Source of the DNA: Marivivens niveibacter
GTDB taxonomy: Bacteria; Pseudomonadota; Alphaproteobacteria; Rhodobacterales; Rhodobacteraceae
Assembly: GCF_002150005.2 (NCBI RefSeq)
Contig: NZ_MSPP01000001.1
Span: 62,001-126,000, forward strand
DNA length: 64,000 bases
Direction of reading: 5' to 3'
In this document: one piece after another, positions 33,084 through 41,750 of the stretch
Layout of the letters: every line of letters starts with the position of its first letter
Numbering within the stretch: position 1 is the first letter of the stretch
Notes under the pieces: model-generated
The model's input: the letters and a program-made list of their open reading frames with translations, nothing else
Database searches by the model: none
What the model was told of the DNA's origin: nothing
Translations under genes and position numbers: made by a program

Positions 33084-33604
33084 TGAAAAAAGCACTGCAT
33101 CTAGTGGTCTTTTCGGCGCTTGCCCTTTTGGGCGGCGCCGTTTCGGCCATTGCTCATCCCATACCTGAAACCACGATTGAACTGACCGTCGAAAACCAAT
33201 CAGTGCGGGCTGATGTCACGATCCCGCTGAACGAATTTGCCTTGGCATTTGACCTATCGACGCCTGTAACTGATGATACGATTTCTGCGCAGTCTCCGCA
33301 GATCGCGCAGTATGTGGCGGAACACACCCATGCAGACGGTTGGTCGGTTGCGGTTTCGGAAATCGCCCTATCAACAGGCCAAACCGACGAAGGATCATAT
33401 GCTGAACTGGTCGCAACCATGCGATTGGAACCTACGGCAGGCGACGTCACAGATTTTGATTTGTATTACGACGCCGTTTTGGAACGCGTTATCACGCATA
33501 ACATTCTGGTATCGTTTGGCGGCAGCACGGATTTGATTGGCGTCATTTATGCCGAGCCCAAAGATGGGTCTGTCGCACCGTTGCATATTGATCTGAATGG
33601 ATAA
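33083..33604 (+). CDS. Exported protein resembling the lumenal N-domain of HupE/UreJ family proteins
   Basis: The 173-residue product has a signal peptide (about residues 1-24, ending in AHP). The block 'HPIPETTIELTVENQSVRAD' and 'IPLNEFALAF' resembles the extracytoplasmic N-terminal domain of the HupE/UreJ-2 group. The usual C-terminal membrane half, five to six helices, is missing: the frame stops at 33604, only 9 bases before the tRNA-Arg 3' end. It may be a natural stand-alone domain or a truncated gene. It is coupled to the DUF3500 gene by a one-base overlap (TAATG). Confidence 0.6.
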   Translation: MKKALHLVVFSALALLGGAVSAIAHPIPETTIELTVENQSVRADVTIPLNEFALAFDLSTPVTDDTISAQSPQIAQYVAEHTHADGWSVAVSEIALSTGQTDEGSYAELVATMRLEPTAGDVTDFDLYYDAVLERVITHNILVSFGGSTDLIGVIYAEPKDGSVAPLHIDLNG

Positions 33605-33613
33605 AATCCCGAA

Positions 33614-33691
33614 TGGCGAGCCGTGGAGGACTCGAACCCCCGACCTGAGAATTAGAAGTTCCCTGCTCTAATCCAGCTGAGCTAACGGCCC
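33614..33691 (-). tRNA. tRNA-Arg(TCT)
   Basis: On the minus strand the 78-base tRNA has acceptor strands GGGCCGT and ACGGCTC (one G-T pair), discriminator G and an encoded CCA. The anticodon loop is CTTCTAA with anticodon TCT. The T-arm GGGGG-TTCGAGT-CCTCC is intact. Confidence 0.95.
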
Positions 33692-33707
33692 CCAATTCGG
33701 TGTCGGC

Positions 33708-33737
33708 TGTATCGGTCAATTTTCGTGCGAATGTCAA
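33708..33737 (-). promoter_or_regulatory. Promoter of tRNA-Arg
   Basis: On the minus strand a perfect -35 TTGACA (33737-33732) and a -10 GATACA (33713-33708) are separated by 18 bases, ending 16 bases before the tRNA. Confidence 0.6.
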
Positions 33738-33811
33738 CTTGGTTATTGGCGCTGTAATTTGCTAGTAAGGCGCGACACACATGCGATCAGCGGGCGGATA
33801 CAGGAAAAATA

Positions 33812-34510
33812 ATGGTGCCACAGATTTTGCCTCTGGGAATTGATGGCGCTCTTGTTCGGTTCGGCACGGTCATGTCGGACGAGGCAAACCAATGCGCAGC
33901 CCAAGTGGCCCAAATCCTATCGCAAGACGAATTTGGGTTCATCGATGTTCAAGGTACCTTGGCCTCGGTCGCGGTGCGTTTTGATCCGATCCAAACGAAT
34001 TTTTCAGATGTCCGTGCTGTTATCACAGCCCAAATCAACGATGCGACAACGGCACAGGCGATCCCGTTCAAACAATGGCGCATTCCAACCTGTTTTAATG
34101 GCGAAGATTTGGCAGAAGTCGCCGCAATCATCGGGGACAGCGCGCAATCCGTGATCGATGAAATCGCATCGATTCCCGTTCGTGTTTTAACCATCGGGTT
34201 TGCACCGGGGCAGCCCTATTTGGGTGAATTGCCAGATCGATACGGCATTCCGCGTCAGTCCCAATTGCGCCCAGTTCCGGCTGGCGCATTGGTCGTGGCG
34301 GTGAGGCAGATGGTTTTGTTCGCAAATGCGTCACCAACAGGTTGGCGTTGGATTGGGGCCACCGCTGCGCGATTGTTTGATGCGGGTCGCGATCCCGCTG
34401 CGATCCTGACGGCGGGCGACATGATAGAATTTTGCCCTGTCACAGCGGATCAATTGGCAAAGCTGCAATCAGACCCAATAGGCGGGGTCAGTTGGGATTG
34501 GTCATCATGA
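33812..34510 (+). CDS. pxpB: 5-oxoprolinase subunit PxpB (KipI-like)
   Basis: The 232-residue protein matches the AHS1/KipI family: 'VLTIGFAPGQPYLGELPD' and 'SPTGWRWIG' are hallmarks of the cyclophilin-like domain. With PxpC and PxpA it forms the ATP-dependent 5-oxoprolinase that opens pyroglutamate to glutamate. It is the first gene of the pxpBCA operon; its stop overlaps the pxpC start by four bases (ATGA). Confidence 0.93.
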   Translation: MVPQILPLGIDGALVRFGTVMSDEANQCAAQVAQILSQDEFGFIDVQGTLASVAVRFDPIQTNFSDVRAVITAQINDATTAQAIPFKQWRIPTCFNGEDLAEVAAIIGDSAQSVIDEIASIPVRVLTIGFAPGQPYLGELPDRYGIPRQSQLRPVPAGALVVAVRQMVLFANASPTGWRWIGATAARLFDAGRDPAAILTAGDMIEFCPVTADQLAKLQSDPIGGVSWDWSS

Positions 34511-35517
34511 GCGGTGCGTTGATAGTCGACCGCGCTGGGCCTGCGATGACGATTCAGGATTTGGGTCGACCTGGGTTGCTGCATATGGGGGTGCCGCGCG
34601 GCGGGGCGGCGGATCGTTTGGCGCTATGCGAAAATGCTGCATTGTTAGCGCAGTCGCCAAACTGCGCAGTCGTTGAAATGGCAGGCTATGGCGGAGTTTT
34701 TCGCGCGACCTGCGATATGGCGGTGGCCCTGACTGGTGCGATCATGCGGGCTGATATTGACGGCCAACCGGTCAACTGGAATGCGGCACATCAAATGCAT
34801 TCTGGTCAGATCCTGACGATCGGTGCCGCGACCCAAGGCGTCTATGGATATCTTGGCGTAAAGGGCGGTTTTCAAACACCCGTAATGCTGGGCAGTCGCG
34901 CTGCGCAGCTAACTTGCAACATCGGCGGACTTTTACAGTCAGGCGACACATTAGAGGTGATGCCGGCCACTTCATTTAATGCATGTAAATTAGACGTTTC
35001 TGCGCGATTTGGCGGGTCAGAGGTGCGTTATATTGCTGGACCGCAGACGGATTTGTTTAGTCCAGATACGCAAAAGTCATTCCAAGAAACGATATTCGTG
35101 CGCGATGCGGCGGCCAATCGACAGGGCGTAAAGTTTGGTAGCAGCGGGGCGCAATTCGCAACAGATGGTCAATTGGCGCTGTTGTCCGATGCAATCACGG
35201 TGGGTGATATTCAATTGACAGGGAATGGCGTGCCATACGTCCTGATGCCCGAATGCCAAACGATTGGTGGCTATCCGCGGATCGGCACAGTGATCCCGCA
35301 GGACATGCCGATCGTGGCGCAATCCGCTGTCGGTGACAAAGTTACATTCCGCCAAATCACGTTAGAGGACGCGGTCGCCAGTTATGAAAACGAACAGGCC
35401 ATAACCCGATCCCTGACGGCGCGGGTGACACCGTTGGTTCGGGATCCGGCGAAAATGACCGACCTTTTATCGTATCAATTAATATCGGGCATGGTGACCG
35501 GATGGGAGGACGCATGA
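34507..35517 (+). CDS. pxpC: 5-oxoprolinase subunit PxpC (KipA-like)
   Basis: The 336-residue protein is the AHS2/KipA family partner, with 'GPAMTIQDLGRPGLLHMGVP' near the N-terminus and 'YRKFN'-like motifs absent, as expected. The later 'MPECQTIGGYPRIGTVI' is a strong family signature. The ATG at 34507 overlaps the pxpB stop; the longer frame from 34432 lies inside pxpB. It overlaps pxpA by four bases at its end. Confidence 0.93.
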   Translation: MSGALIVDRAGPAMTIQDLGRPGLLHMGVPRGGAADRLALCENAALLAQSPNCAVVEMAGYGGVFRATCDMAVALTGAIMRADIDGQPVNWNAAHQMHSGQILTIGAATQGVYGYLGVKGGFQTPVMLGSRAAQLTCNIGGLLQSGDTLEVMPATSFNACKLDVSARFGGSEVRYIAGPQTDLFSPDTQKSFQETIFVRDAAANRQGVKFGSSGAQFATDGQLALLSDAITVGDIQLTGNGVPYVLMPECQTIGGYPRIGTVIPQDMPIVAQSAVGDKVTFRQITLEDAVASYENEQAITRSLTARVTPLVRDPAKMTDLLSYQLISGMVTGWEDA

Positions 35518-36251
35518 AAATCGACCTGAATTGCGACATGGGCGAAGACATGGGTGACGATGCAGCGATGTTGCAGATCGTTAGTTCGGCCAATGTCGCC
35601 TGCGGCGCGCACGCGGGCAGCCCACTCACTATGGCACGGACCATGGAAAATGCTGTTGCAAACAATGTGGGTATCGGCGCGCATCCTGGTTTTTTTGACC
35701 GTGAAAATTTCGGTCGGACCGAATGTCATCTGCAAGATGCCGAATTGGATGCGATTGTGCGGTATCAGGTGGCAGCGGCCCATGGCATGGCGACCGCATT
35801 GGGCGCAAATCTTACCCACCTGAAGTTACATGGCGCGATGGCGAATATGGCAACTAAAGACGCCGATATGGCATTGGTCTGTTATCGTGCCGCGCGGTCT
35901 GTTGTGCCCGAATTGCCCCTTATGGTGATTGCAGGCACAGCACAGGCAACTGCCGCAAATCAATTGGGTGGCCGTGTGATCAATGAAATTTTTGCGGATC
36001 GCACCTATGAGCCCGATGGCACTTTGACCCCGCGCAGGATCGAAGGATCGGTCATTCATGATGCGGATTTGGCCGCAAATCGCGTGGTGCAGATGTTAAA
36101 AGACGGCGCGATAACCCCGCGTGTCGGCGATGCAATACGGCTGTCGATTGACACCATCTGCGTACACGGCGACACACCCGGTGCTGTGCAAATGGCGGGC
36201 GTGATCCGCGACCGTTTGATCGAAAACGGATTTAAGATCGAACGGTTCTGA
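35514..36251 (+). CDS. pxpA: 5-oxoprolinase subunit PxpA (LamB/YcsF family)
   Basis: The 245-residue protein begins 'MKIDLNCDMGED', the classic YcsF N-terminus, and has 'VACGAHAGSP' and 'IGAHPGFFDRENFGR' metal or substrate loops. It starts at the ATG 35514, overlapping pxpC, after GGGAGG. It is the catalytic TIM-barrel-like subunit. The operon ends here, facing the convergent ackA without a visible gap (stops adjoin at 36251/36252). Confidence 0.95.
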   Translation: MKIDLNCDMGEDMGDDAAMLQIVSSANVACGAHAGSPLTMARTMENAVANNVGIGAHPGFFDRENFGRTECHLQDAELDAIVRYQVAAAHGMATALGANLTHLKLHGAMANMATKDADMALVCYRAARSVVPELPLMVIAGTAQATAANQLGGRVINEIFADRTYEPDGTLTPRRIEGSVIHDADLAANRVVQMLKDGAITPRVGDAIRLSIDTICVHGDTPGAVQMAGVIRDRLIENGFKIERF

Positions 36252-37406
36252 CTAAGCCAGATTGCGAACAGCGCGGGCGATCACGACCTCTTCGTTGGTG
36301 GGGATGGTCATGACGGTCACGCGCGATAATTCTGCCGAAATACGGGGCGTGTTTTCGGCGTTGCGGGTATGATCTAATTCAATGCCCATCCACTCCATCC
36401 CTGAACACACGCGTTCGCGAATGAGGGTCGAATTTTCACCGATCCCGCCGCAGAAAATCAGGGCGTCAATGCCATTCAGAACCGCCGCCATTGCGCCCAA
36501 TTCGCGCTGAATGCGGAATATGAAATAATCAATGGCCTGTTTTGCGCCAATCTGATCAGAGCGTTCTAACGTGCGCATATCATTCGATACCCCAGACATG
36601 CCCAGTAGACCCGAATTTTTATACAGCATGTCCGATATCTGATCGGCGGTCATATTTTCCTGCTGCATTAGGTATAGGACCACGCCCGCATCAATCTGTC
36701 CGCAGCGCGTCCCCATGGGCAGACCGTCCAGCGCCGAAAATCCCATGGTCGATGCGATAGATCGACCACCGCGCACGGCACACATGGATGCGCCATTGCC
36801 CAGATGCGCGATAACCACGCGGCCTTGGGCAAGGGTGGGTGATTGTTTTGCGATTTCACTGGTGATGTAGTCATAGGACAACCCGTGAAACCCGTAACGC
36901 CGAACACCCTGATCGTAATATTCGCGTGGGATCGCAAAGGTATCATTCACAAATGGGTGGTGACGGTGAAACGCGGTATCAAAACACGCGATTTGCGGCA
37001 CATCACCAAAAGCGGCGCGAGCGGCATAGATACCTGCCAAATTATGAGGCTGGTGTAGCGGCGCAAATGGCGTCAGCGTTTCAAGATAAGCGATGGTTTC
37101 GTCAGCTAAAACTGCAGGCGCATCAAACCGCATACCACCATGCACAACGCGGTGCCCCACGGCAGAAATCTTGCGACCGTCCAGTAGTGGCAGAATGTTG
37201 GTCAAAATTGCCTGAACGGCAGACCCATGGTCGGATAAATCTGGCGCTGTGACGGGATGTTCGAAATCCTGGTCATCTTTAACAGTCAGGCGACCGTTCG
37301 GGCCGATGCGTTCCACCTGCCCACGGAACAGGCGCGCATCGCCGTCATAGACGGAAAATTTGATCGAAGACGATCCTGCATTCAGCGTCAGAATAAGCCC
37401 TGTCAT
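36252..37406 (-). CDS. ackA: Acetate kinase
   Basis: The 384-residue enzyme interconverts acetyl phosphate plus ADP with acetate plus ATP. It has the N-terminal 'LTLNAGSSSIKFSVYD', the 'VGHRVVHGG' active-site block, 'FDTAFH' and 'AHLGNGASMCAV' phosphate loop, and the C-terminal 'FCGGIGENS'. The ATG at 37406 overlaps the stop of the upstream phosphate acetyltransferase gene (TGATG), so the two are coupled; a GTG at 37409 is an alternative. Together they convert acetyl-CoA to acetate or the reverse. Confidence 0.96.
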   Translation of the reverse strand: MTGLILTLNAGSSSIKFSVYDGDARLFRGQVERIGPNGRLTVKDDQDFEHPVTAPDLSDHGSAVQAILTNILPLLDGRKISAVGHRVVHGGMRFDAPAVLADETIAYLETLTPFAPLHQPHNLAGIYAARAAFGDVPQIACFDTAFHRHHPFVNDTFAIPREYYDQGVRRYGFHGLSYDYITSEIAKQSPTLAQGRVVIAHLGNGASMCAVRGGRSIASTMGFSALDGLPMGTRCGQIDAGVVLYLMQQENMTADQISDMLYKNSGLLGMSGVSNDMRTLERSDQIGAKQAIDYFIFRIQRELGAMAAVLNGIDALIFCGGIGENSTLIRERVCSGMEWMGIELDHTRNAENTPRISAELSRVTVMTIPTNEEVVIARAVRNLA

Positions 37407-38791
37407 CACAAAACTCCGCCAGATAAACGGGCCTGATGCAGGGCTGCCACTGCGCAGGATGCAAGGCGCGATTTTGAACTGTCAGACCGCGAATTCAGGA
37501 TCACGGGCACCTTGGCACCCAGCACAATGCCCGCGCCTTCGGCGTGGCTGATAAAGGCCAATTGTTTGGCCAACATGTTACCCGCATCAATGTTGGGAAC
37601 GACCAGAATGTTGGCGTGGCCTGCGACTTTGCCTGTTAAACCTTTGGTGCGTGCGGCGCCGATGTCCACCGCGTTATCCATCGCCAATGGTCCATCGACA
37701 AAGCCACCAGTGATTTGGCCGCGTTCCGCCATTTTTGATAGCAATGCCGCATCAATCGATGACGGGATGTCGGGGTTTACCGTTTCTACTGCTGATAGGA
37801 TCGCTGCCAATGGTGCGTCGTGGCCGATCGAAATGGACAGATCGATTGCGTTTTGGACAATGTCGACTTTGGTTTTCAGGTCGGGCGTAATGTTGATCGC
37901 GGCGTCCGTCACCATCACAGGATGAGGCATCCCAGGGACATCCATGACAAACACATGGGTGAACCGTTTGCCGATCCGCAGGCCTGTGTCGCGCTGAACC
38001 ATTGGGCGCAGCAAATCTTCGGTATGCAGGTGACCCTTCATCACCGCGCGGGCGCGACCTTCGTGAACCAATTTGCAGGCAAGGGCAGGGGCGCTGTGAT
38101 GATCGCCGTCCAGCAGTTCATAGCGGGAAATATCGATCCCCAATCCTTGTGCTGCTGCCAATATTTTGTCGCGGTTTCCGATCAGGATCGGGGTGATGAT
38201 GCTATGTTCAGCCGCTAAAATCGCGCCGCCCAGCGATTTTTCATCCTCGGGGCAGACGACTGCGGTTGGAATAGAGGGCAGGGGGCGGGCCTTTTCCAAA
38301 ATGGCGTCGAAATGTTTGTGCCGTTCAACAACCAACCGTGGAATGTCGACATCATCGCGATCAAATTTTTGGGTTGGGGCAGCGACGGTTGCCTGACCTG
38401 TTAAAACGATGGCATCGTCAATCGCGCGACGGATGTCGGTGTCTAGCACAACCAAACCACCGTCGAGTTTATCAGCAACGGTCACGCGGCAAATAACCTC
38501 TTCTCCTGCATAGACGCGATCCAGAAATTCGATGGACTGTTTGCGATATGATGTCCCTGGGCCAGGGAGGCTGGTGCCCAAAACAGCAGAAATCAGAGAT
38601 GCGATATACATCCCCGGCGCGACGCTTTCGACGTGTCCATCGCCGTCGCCATCCCATTCAGGCAGGTGCATCGGGTTATAGTTTCCGGACACATTGGCAA
38701 AGACATACAAATCGTCTGCTGTGACCAGGCGGCGCAATTCCTGTGTTTGACCGATTTCCATTTCATCAAAGGTTTTATTGGTGAGGTGCAT
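37406..38791 (-). CDS. MaoC-like hydratase / phosphate acetyltransferase fusion
   Basis: The 461-residue protein has two parts. Residues about 1-140 are a MaoC-type hotdog domain ('FANVSGNYNPMHLPE' and 'GMYIASLISAVLGTSLPGPG'). Residues about 150-460 are a phosphate acetyl/butyryltransferase domain with 'ARAVMKGHLHTEDLLRP', 'VTDAAINITPD' and 'ILVVPNIDAGNMLAKQL'. The fusion is common in alphaproteobacteria and is annotated as bifunctional enoyl-CoA hydratase/phosphate acetyltransferase. It precedes ackA in one operon. Whether the hydratase half is active is unknown. Confidence 0.92.
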   Translation of the reverse strand: MHLTNKTFDEMEIGQTQELRRLVTADDLYVFANVSGNYNPMHLPEWDGDGDGHVESVAPGMYIASLISAVLGTSLPGPGTSYRKQSIEFLDRVYAGEEVICRVTVADKLDGGLVVLDTDIRRAIDDAIVLTGQATVAAPTQKFDRDDVDIPRLVVERHKHFDAILEKARPLPSIPTAVVCPEDEKSLGGAILAAEHSIITPILIGNRDKILAAAQGLGIDISRYELLDGDHHSAPALACKLVHEGRARAVMKGHLHTEDLLRPMVQRDTGLRIGKRFTHVFVMDVPGMPHPVMVTDAAINITPDLKTKVDIVQNAIDLSISIGHDAPLAAILSAVETVNPDIPSSIDAALLSKMAERGQITGGFVDGPLAMDNAVDIGAARTKGLTGKVAGHANILVVPNIDAGNMLAKQLAFISHAEGAGIVLGAKVPVILNSRSDSSKSRLASCAVAALHQARLSGGVL

Positions 38792-39116
38792 GAAAACGGT
38801 GTCCTAATCTATGTATTCAAATCGTCGCGCAGCTGGAACGCAGCTGTGCCCAACTGTTGTTGCTTTGTGGCGAATCGCAACAGTAGGTCGATCAACTTTG
38901 TTCAACCTTTATCCCTGTGCCTGAATAATGTGCACTTCGCATGGTTGCACTTTACGTAAGGGATTTATGATCAATTTTTGAATGATTGGTGAAAAATGCT
39001 GCATTTAGATGTTGCGCTTTTATCGTTTGATCAAAAGTATGGCTCCTATGACCGTTCGAATAGACGAACGGCACGCCATAGAGCGGCTAAGCCGTCTAAG
39101 CAGGGAGAATAATCTC
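38792..39116. promoter_or_regulatory. Divergent control region of pta-ackA and oppABCDF, with oppA leader hairpins
   Basis: This 325-base spacer has no gene. Near oppA it holds two hairpins: CCGTTCG (39052-39058) pairs with CGAACGG (39065-39071), and CGGC (39084-39087) with GCCG (39091-39094). A ribosome site AGGGAGA (39102-39108) follows. The hairpins could stabilise or control the oppA message. A TTGCAC motif recurs near 38945. No convincing operator is identified. Confidence 0.5.
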
Positions 39117-40748
39117 ATGAAAAAAACAATTGCACTATCATCCACCGCAGTGACCGCATTGGTCCTGTCGGCCAGCATGGCATTTGCCGCTGGCACCCAT
39201 CCCGTCACTGGCGAAGCGTTGGCCGATGACCAAACCTTTACCTATGCGACTATCGACGATTCCCCATCGTTTGACCCAGGTCTGGTAGAAGACGTCGAAG
39301 GTTCGGCCGTCACCCGCGACCTATTCGAAGGCCTGATGATGCAGGACCGCGAAGGCAACGTGATACCAGCCGTCGCCACCGGATACGAAGTGTCCGAAGA
39401 TAAACTGACCTACACCTTTACCCTGCGCCCCGAAGCGATGTGGTCGGACGGCACCCCCGTGACCGCCAATGATTTCGTGTTCGCGTGGCAACGTGCGGCG
39501 AACCCTGAAACCGCATCGCCATACGCATGGTTCATTGAACTGATGTCGATCGAAGGCGCTTCCGAAATTATTGCGGGCGAGGCTGATCCATCGACCTTGG
39601 GCGTGTCGGCACCTGACGATCACACCTTGGTCGTGACCCTGACAAACCCTCTGCCGTATTTCCCGCAGATGGTCACCCACACCACAACCTTCCCAGTGCC
39701 GCAACACGTGGTCGAAGCGCACGGCGATCAGTGGATGCGCCCCGAAAACTTTGTCGGGAACGGCGCGTATGTGATGACCGAATATAACCCGCAGGAAAAA
39801 TTGGTCCGTACCAAATCGGATACCTATTGGGACGCGGAAAACGTTATTATCGAAACCGTGAACCGCGTCATCATCAACGACGAAAACCAAGCGTTGAACC
39901 GTTGGATCGCAGGCGAAATCGACAAAACCGAAACCGTCCCAGCAGGCCAATTTTCGTCGCTGAGCGAAGAATACCCAGGCGAAGTATATTCGGTGCCTGA
40001 ACTTTGTTCGTATTATTACAACGTCAACGTCCGCGACGATGCGCCTGAATGGGCCAAAGACGTGCGTGTGCGTCAGGCTCTGTCGTTGGCGATTGACCGT
40101 GACATCATCACCGAATTCGTTCTGGGCGCAGGCCAAACCCCTGCCTACACATTCACCCCCGGCGCGACCGCAGGGTTTGATGTGCCAGAGGTTCCCGCCG
40201 CCGCAATGACCCAAGCGGAACGTAATGAGGCAGCAATGGCCCTGATGGCCGAGGCTGGTTACGGCGCAGACAACCCACTGTCCGTTGAAATCCTGTACAA
40301 CACATCCGAGGCGCACAAATCCGTCGCGATCGCAATCAGCCAGATGTGGAAACAGACGCTGGGCATCGACACCACGCTGGGCAACATGGAATGGCAGACA
40401 TTCCTAGAGGCACGCGGCAACGGCCAGTTCGAAATCAGCCGCGCAGGTTGGTGTGGCGACTATAACGAAGCGTCGACCTTCCTTGACCTGATGGATTCGG
40501 AATCGGGCTACAACGATGCGGGCTATAACAACCCTGCCGTCGATGAACTGCTGGCTGCTGCCAAAACGATGGAAGACCCATCCGCCAACTATACCGAAAT
40601 CGAACATATCATCGCCGAAGATATGCCGATCATCCCGATCTATCACTACGCATCCGCGTTCCTGATGGACGAGTCGGTCAAAGGTTGGCCATTCGACAAC
40701 GTGCAGAACAACTGGCAGTCCAGCCTGCTGTACAAAGTCGCTGAATAA
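39117..40748 (+). CDS. oppA: Oligopeptide ABC transporter substrate-binding protein
   Basis: The 543-residue protein has a signal peptide (about residues 1-23, ending AFA) and the family 5 solute-binding fold. 'PSFDPGLVEDVEGSAVTRDL', 'YTFTLRPEAMWSDGTPVTA' and 'FVFAWQRAANPETASPYAW' are typical of OppA/MppA. It binds peptides in the periplasm. The start at 39117 is set by AGGGAGA and the signal peptide; the frame from 39009 adds unrelated residues. It heads the oppABCDF operon and is followed by a strong intercistronic hairpin. Confidence 0.94.
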   Translation: MKKTIALSSTAVTALVLSASMAFAAGTHPVTGEALADDQTFTYATIDDSPSFDPGLVEDVEGSAVTRDLFEGLMMQDREGNVIPAVATGYEVSEDKLTYTFTLRPEAMWSDGTPVTANDFVFAWQRAANPETASPYAWFIELMSIEGASEIIAGEADPSTLGVSAPDDHTLVVTLTNPLPYFPQMVTHTTTFPVPQHVVEAHGDQWMRPENFVGNGAYVMTEYNPQEKLVRTKSDTYWDAENVIIETVNRVIINDENQALNRWIAGEIDKTETVPAGQFSSLSEEYPGEVYSVPELCSYYYNVNVRDDAPEWAKDVRVRQALSLAIDRDIITEFVLGAGQTPAYTFTPGATAGFDVPEVPAAAMTQAERNEAAMALMAEAGYGADNPLSVEILYNTSEAHKSVAIAISQMWKQTLGIDTTLGNMEWQTFLEARGNGQFEISRAGWCGDYNEASTFLDLMDSESGYNDAGYNNPAVDELLAAAKTMEDPSANYTEIEHIIAEDMPIIPIYHYASAFLMDESVKGWPFDNVQNNWQSSLLYKVAE

Positions 40749-40767
40749 TCCATCCTAAAACAACTCA

Positions 40768-40794
40768 GGTTGCGCCCCTATTGGGGGCGTAACC
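40768..40794 (+). promoter_or_regulatory. Intercistronic hairpin between oppA and oppB
   Basis: GGTTGCGCCCC (40768-40778) pairs over 11 bases with 40784-40794 around a 5-base loop. No T-run follows. It probably protects the oppA message and reduces readthrough, as in other binding-protein operons (inference). Confidence 0.7.
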
Positions 40795-40816
40795 CACGCA
40801 GACCAAGGGGCACATA

Positions 40817-41740
40817 ATGTTCGCCTTTACCATGCGCCGTCTTGCGGTGGCGATTCCGACGATCCTTTTGCTGATCGTCATTTCCTTTATCCTGATGTTT
40901 GCTGCACCCGGTGGCCCGTTCAATGCCGAACGCCCGTTGCCGCCCGCTGTTCTGGCAAATATCGAAGCCAAATACGGGCTGGATCAGCCGTATTGGAAAC
41001 AGATTACGGACTACATTTACAACATTGTCGTCCATTTCGATTTCGGACCGTCGTTCAAATATCGCGACCGTTCGGTTTCTGACATCATCGCGCAGGGTTT
41101 CCCTGTGACCCTGAAATACGGTTTCTGGGCCTTTGTGGTCGCCGTGATTTCGGGCGTGTCGTTGGGCATTGCCGCGGCGGTGAAACACAACAGTTGGCTA
41201 GATTATCTGGCCGTTGGCATTTCCATCGGCGCGCAGTCGCTGCCGAACTTTGTCATGGCGCCGCTGCTGGTGATCGTGTTCACGCTGTGGCTGGGCTGGT
41301 TGCCGGGGGGCGGCTGGAATGGCGGGCAATGGCAATATGTCGTGCTGCCTGTGATCGCGCTGTCCACGTCCTACATGGCGTCGATTGCGCGGATCACCCG
41401 TTCGTCGATGTTAGAGGTGCTGAACGCCGGCTACATCCGTACCGCGCGGGCGAAAGGTTTGCCCACCAGCCGCATCATTTTCCGCCATGCGCTGAAACCT
41501 GCGCTGCTGCCTGTGCTGTCCTATATCGGGCCAGCCTTTGTTCTGATGATCACGGGGTCCGTTCTGGTCGACGTCTATTTTTCGACGGGCGGCATTGGGT
41601 ACTATTTCGTCAATGCGGCGTTCAACCGTGACTATTCGGTGATGATGGGCATCACGATCCTGATGGGCGTGCTGACCATTCTGTTCAACCTGATTGTCGA
41701 CCTGCTGTACGCATGGATCGACCCCAAAATCCGTTACTAA
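40817..41740 (+). CDS. oppB: Oligopeptide ABC transporter permease OppB
   Basis: The 307-residue protein has six hydrophobic segments and the DppB/OppB signature: N-terminal 'RRLAVAIPTILLLIVISFI', the 'PGGPFNAERPLPPAVLANIEAKYGLDQP' region in its periplasmic loop described here by its ends only, and the permease loop 'TARAKGLPTSRIIFRHALKPA'. It forms the channel with OppC. It precedes oppC by ten bases. Confidence 0.95.
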   Translation: MFAFTMRRLAVAIPTILLLIVISFILMFAAPGGPFNAERPLPPAVLANIEAKYGLDQPYWKQITDYIYNIVVHFDFGPSFKYRDRSVSDIIAQGFPVTLKYGFWAFVVAVISGVSLGIAAAVKHNSWLDYLAVGISIGAQSLPNFVMAPLLVIVFTLWLGWLPGGGWNGGQWQYVVLPVIALSTSYMASIARITRSSMLEVLNAGYIRTARAKGLPTSRIIFRHALKPALLPVLSYIGPAFVLMITGSVLVDVYFSTGGIGYYFVNAAFNRDYSVMMGITILMGVLTILFNLIVDLLYAWIDPKIRY

Positions 41741-41750
41741 GGAGCCAACA

